From NCBI GenBank assembly GCA_902774145.1, contig CACYHC010000002.1:1-64000 (forward strand): DNA of 64,000 nt, written 5' to 3'. Position numbers and translations under genes: made by a program. This document shows positions 63,394-64,000 of the stretch, piece after piece (the stretch's first letter is position 1; each line of letters starts with the position of its first letter). The notes below the pieces were generated by a model. The model saw only the letters and a list, made by a program, of their open reading frames with translations. It was not told the origin of the DNA and searched no databases. Origin of the DNA: an uncultured Bacteroidia bacterium (GTDB taxonomy: Bacteria > Bacteroidota > Bacteroidia > Bacteroidales > UBA932).

Positions 63394-64000
63394 ATGAAAC
63401 ACTTCTCCCTCCCCAAAGACGGTGGCCTGAAGGCCGATTCCATCGCACCGGACATCCTGCACAGTTTCGACAGGATCTATACGGAAATCCGCCCGGACGC
63501 TTATGTCGCCAGCAAAGAGATTGCGGATATGATTCTTACCGAAGTCAATGGCTTTGACGCCGCTCGCGAGGGTCGTCCCTTCAAGCTGGGACTTTCCACG
63601 GGCTCTTCTCCCATTACCCTCTACGAGGAATTGTGTGCCCGTTTCAAGGCCGGCGAGGTCTCTTTCAAGGATGTGGAAATCATTTCCATCGACGAATACT
63701 ATCCCATCGCTCCCAACGCGCACCAGAGCCGCAACCGCAAGATTCACGAGGTCTTCCTCAACAATGTGGACGTACGCCCGGAGAATGTCCACATTCCGGA
63801 CGGCAGCGTCTCCAAAGAAGACCTGCACGCCTACTGTAAGGAATTTGACGCCCTGGCCCGCAATATGGACCTGCTGGTGATGGGCGTAGGAGACAAGGGC
63901 CAGATCGGCTTCAATGAGGCGGGCTCCTCCGAAACGAGCCGCACCCGCACCGTGACCCTGCCCTACAATTCCCGCAAGCGTCAGGCCCGCAATTTCAACG
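63394..64000 (+). CDS. nagB: Glucosamine-6-phosphate deaminase (3' end cut by window edge)
   Basis: Converts glucosamine-6-phosphate to fructose-6-phosphate and ammonia. The visible 202 residues start MKHFSLPKDGG and contain FKLGLSTGSSPITLYEEL, the catalytic region IISIDEYYPI, and VMGVGDKGQIGFNEAGS. The pattern resembles the long Bacteroidales form that has an extra C-terminal domain, but that part is outside the window. It lies 26 nt after GH97. Confidence 0.9.
   Translation, partial: MKHFSLPKDGGLKADSIAPDILHSFDRIYTEIRPDAYVASKEIADMILTEVNGFDAAREGRPFKLGLSTGSSPITLYEELCARFKAGEVSFKDVEIISIDEYYPIAPNAHQSRNRKIHEVFLNNVDVRPENVHIPDGSVSKEDLHAYCKEFDALARNMDLLVMGVGDKGQIGFNEAGSSETSRTRTVTLPYNSRKRQARNFN

Noticed and set aside
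1..64000. CRISPR arrays, rRNA genes, insertion sequences and a replication origin
   Set aside because: I looked for regular repeats, rRNA cores, transposase motifs and DnaA-box clusters by eye and saw none. A computed search could still find degenerate examples.

Overview
The window is a GC-rich stretch of a Bacteroidota chromosome, most likely order Bacteroidales. The signs are the -7 promoter box TAnnTTTG (often with TTTG about 19 bp upstream), Bacteroidetes-only families (DUF4270, DUF3098, DUF4294, a CBM9-like lipoprotein, GH97), lipoproteins, and EF-G2-type and Asp-type MurA proteins. I place it no lower than order. Nothing looks like an insertion sequence, prophage, integron, CRISPR array or rRNA operon. 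Genes are packed tightly and no gap exceeds 300 bp.

Layout. 1-5 kb: cysS (cut by the left edge), a small membrane exporter, adenosine kinase and comM leftward, then tsaE rightward. 5-8.8 kb: an unrecognised lipoprotein, then a TPR protein coupled to an EnvC-like factor. 8.8-12.8 kb: a small carbohydrate locus (GH43 and a CBM9-like lipoprotein, divergent from an alpha-toroid enzyme). 12.8-20.1 kb: mdh, a candidate small RNA, a phosphopantetheinyl transferase, lepA, mutY, a transketolase split into two genes, lolD and tRNA-Pro. 20.1-29.7 kb: an XRE regulator, a small protein, then EF-G2, aspS, a GH2 enzyme, murB and murA in one rightward unit. 29.8-37.2 kb: dapA/dapB, and a coupled leftward run cdaA, mutS2, yraN, manC, pagL-like.

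37.3-61.3 kb holds the S10-spc-alpha ribosomal protein cluster in two pieces. rplC to rpsC ends at a strong terminator. About 9.5 kb of unrelated genes follows (redox-dead TlpA-like protein, uvrC, pnuC, acpP, DUF4270, a GT5 half-protein, ftsX, DUF3098, uppP, lpxH, DUF4294). The cluster then restarts from its own promoter at rplP and runs through secY, map, infA, rpoA and rplQ. rpsJ is not in its usual place before rplC. 61.4-64 kb: a GH97 glycosidase followed by nagB, which runs off the right edge.

Most of the window serves translation, envelope synthesis (MurA/MurB, DapA/DapB, UppP, LpxH, Lol, FtsX) and DNA repair (MutY, MutS2, UvrC, ComM), with glycan-degrading genes between housekeeping genes. 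The points most worth a second look are the EF-G2 with altered GTPase switches, tRNA-Pro lying 4 nt ahead of the lolD start codon, the structured RNA in front of the phosphopantetheinyl transferase gene, the split ribosomal cluster whose halves share a promoter plus 5'-hairpin design, a thioredoxin-fold lipoprotein with both active-site cysteines changed to serine, and several genes whose promoter leaves almost no 5' leader.
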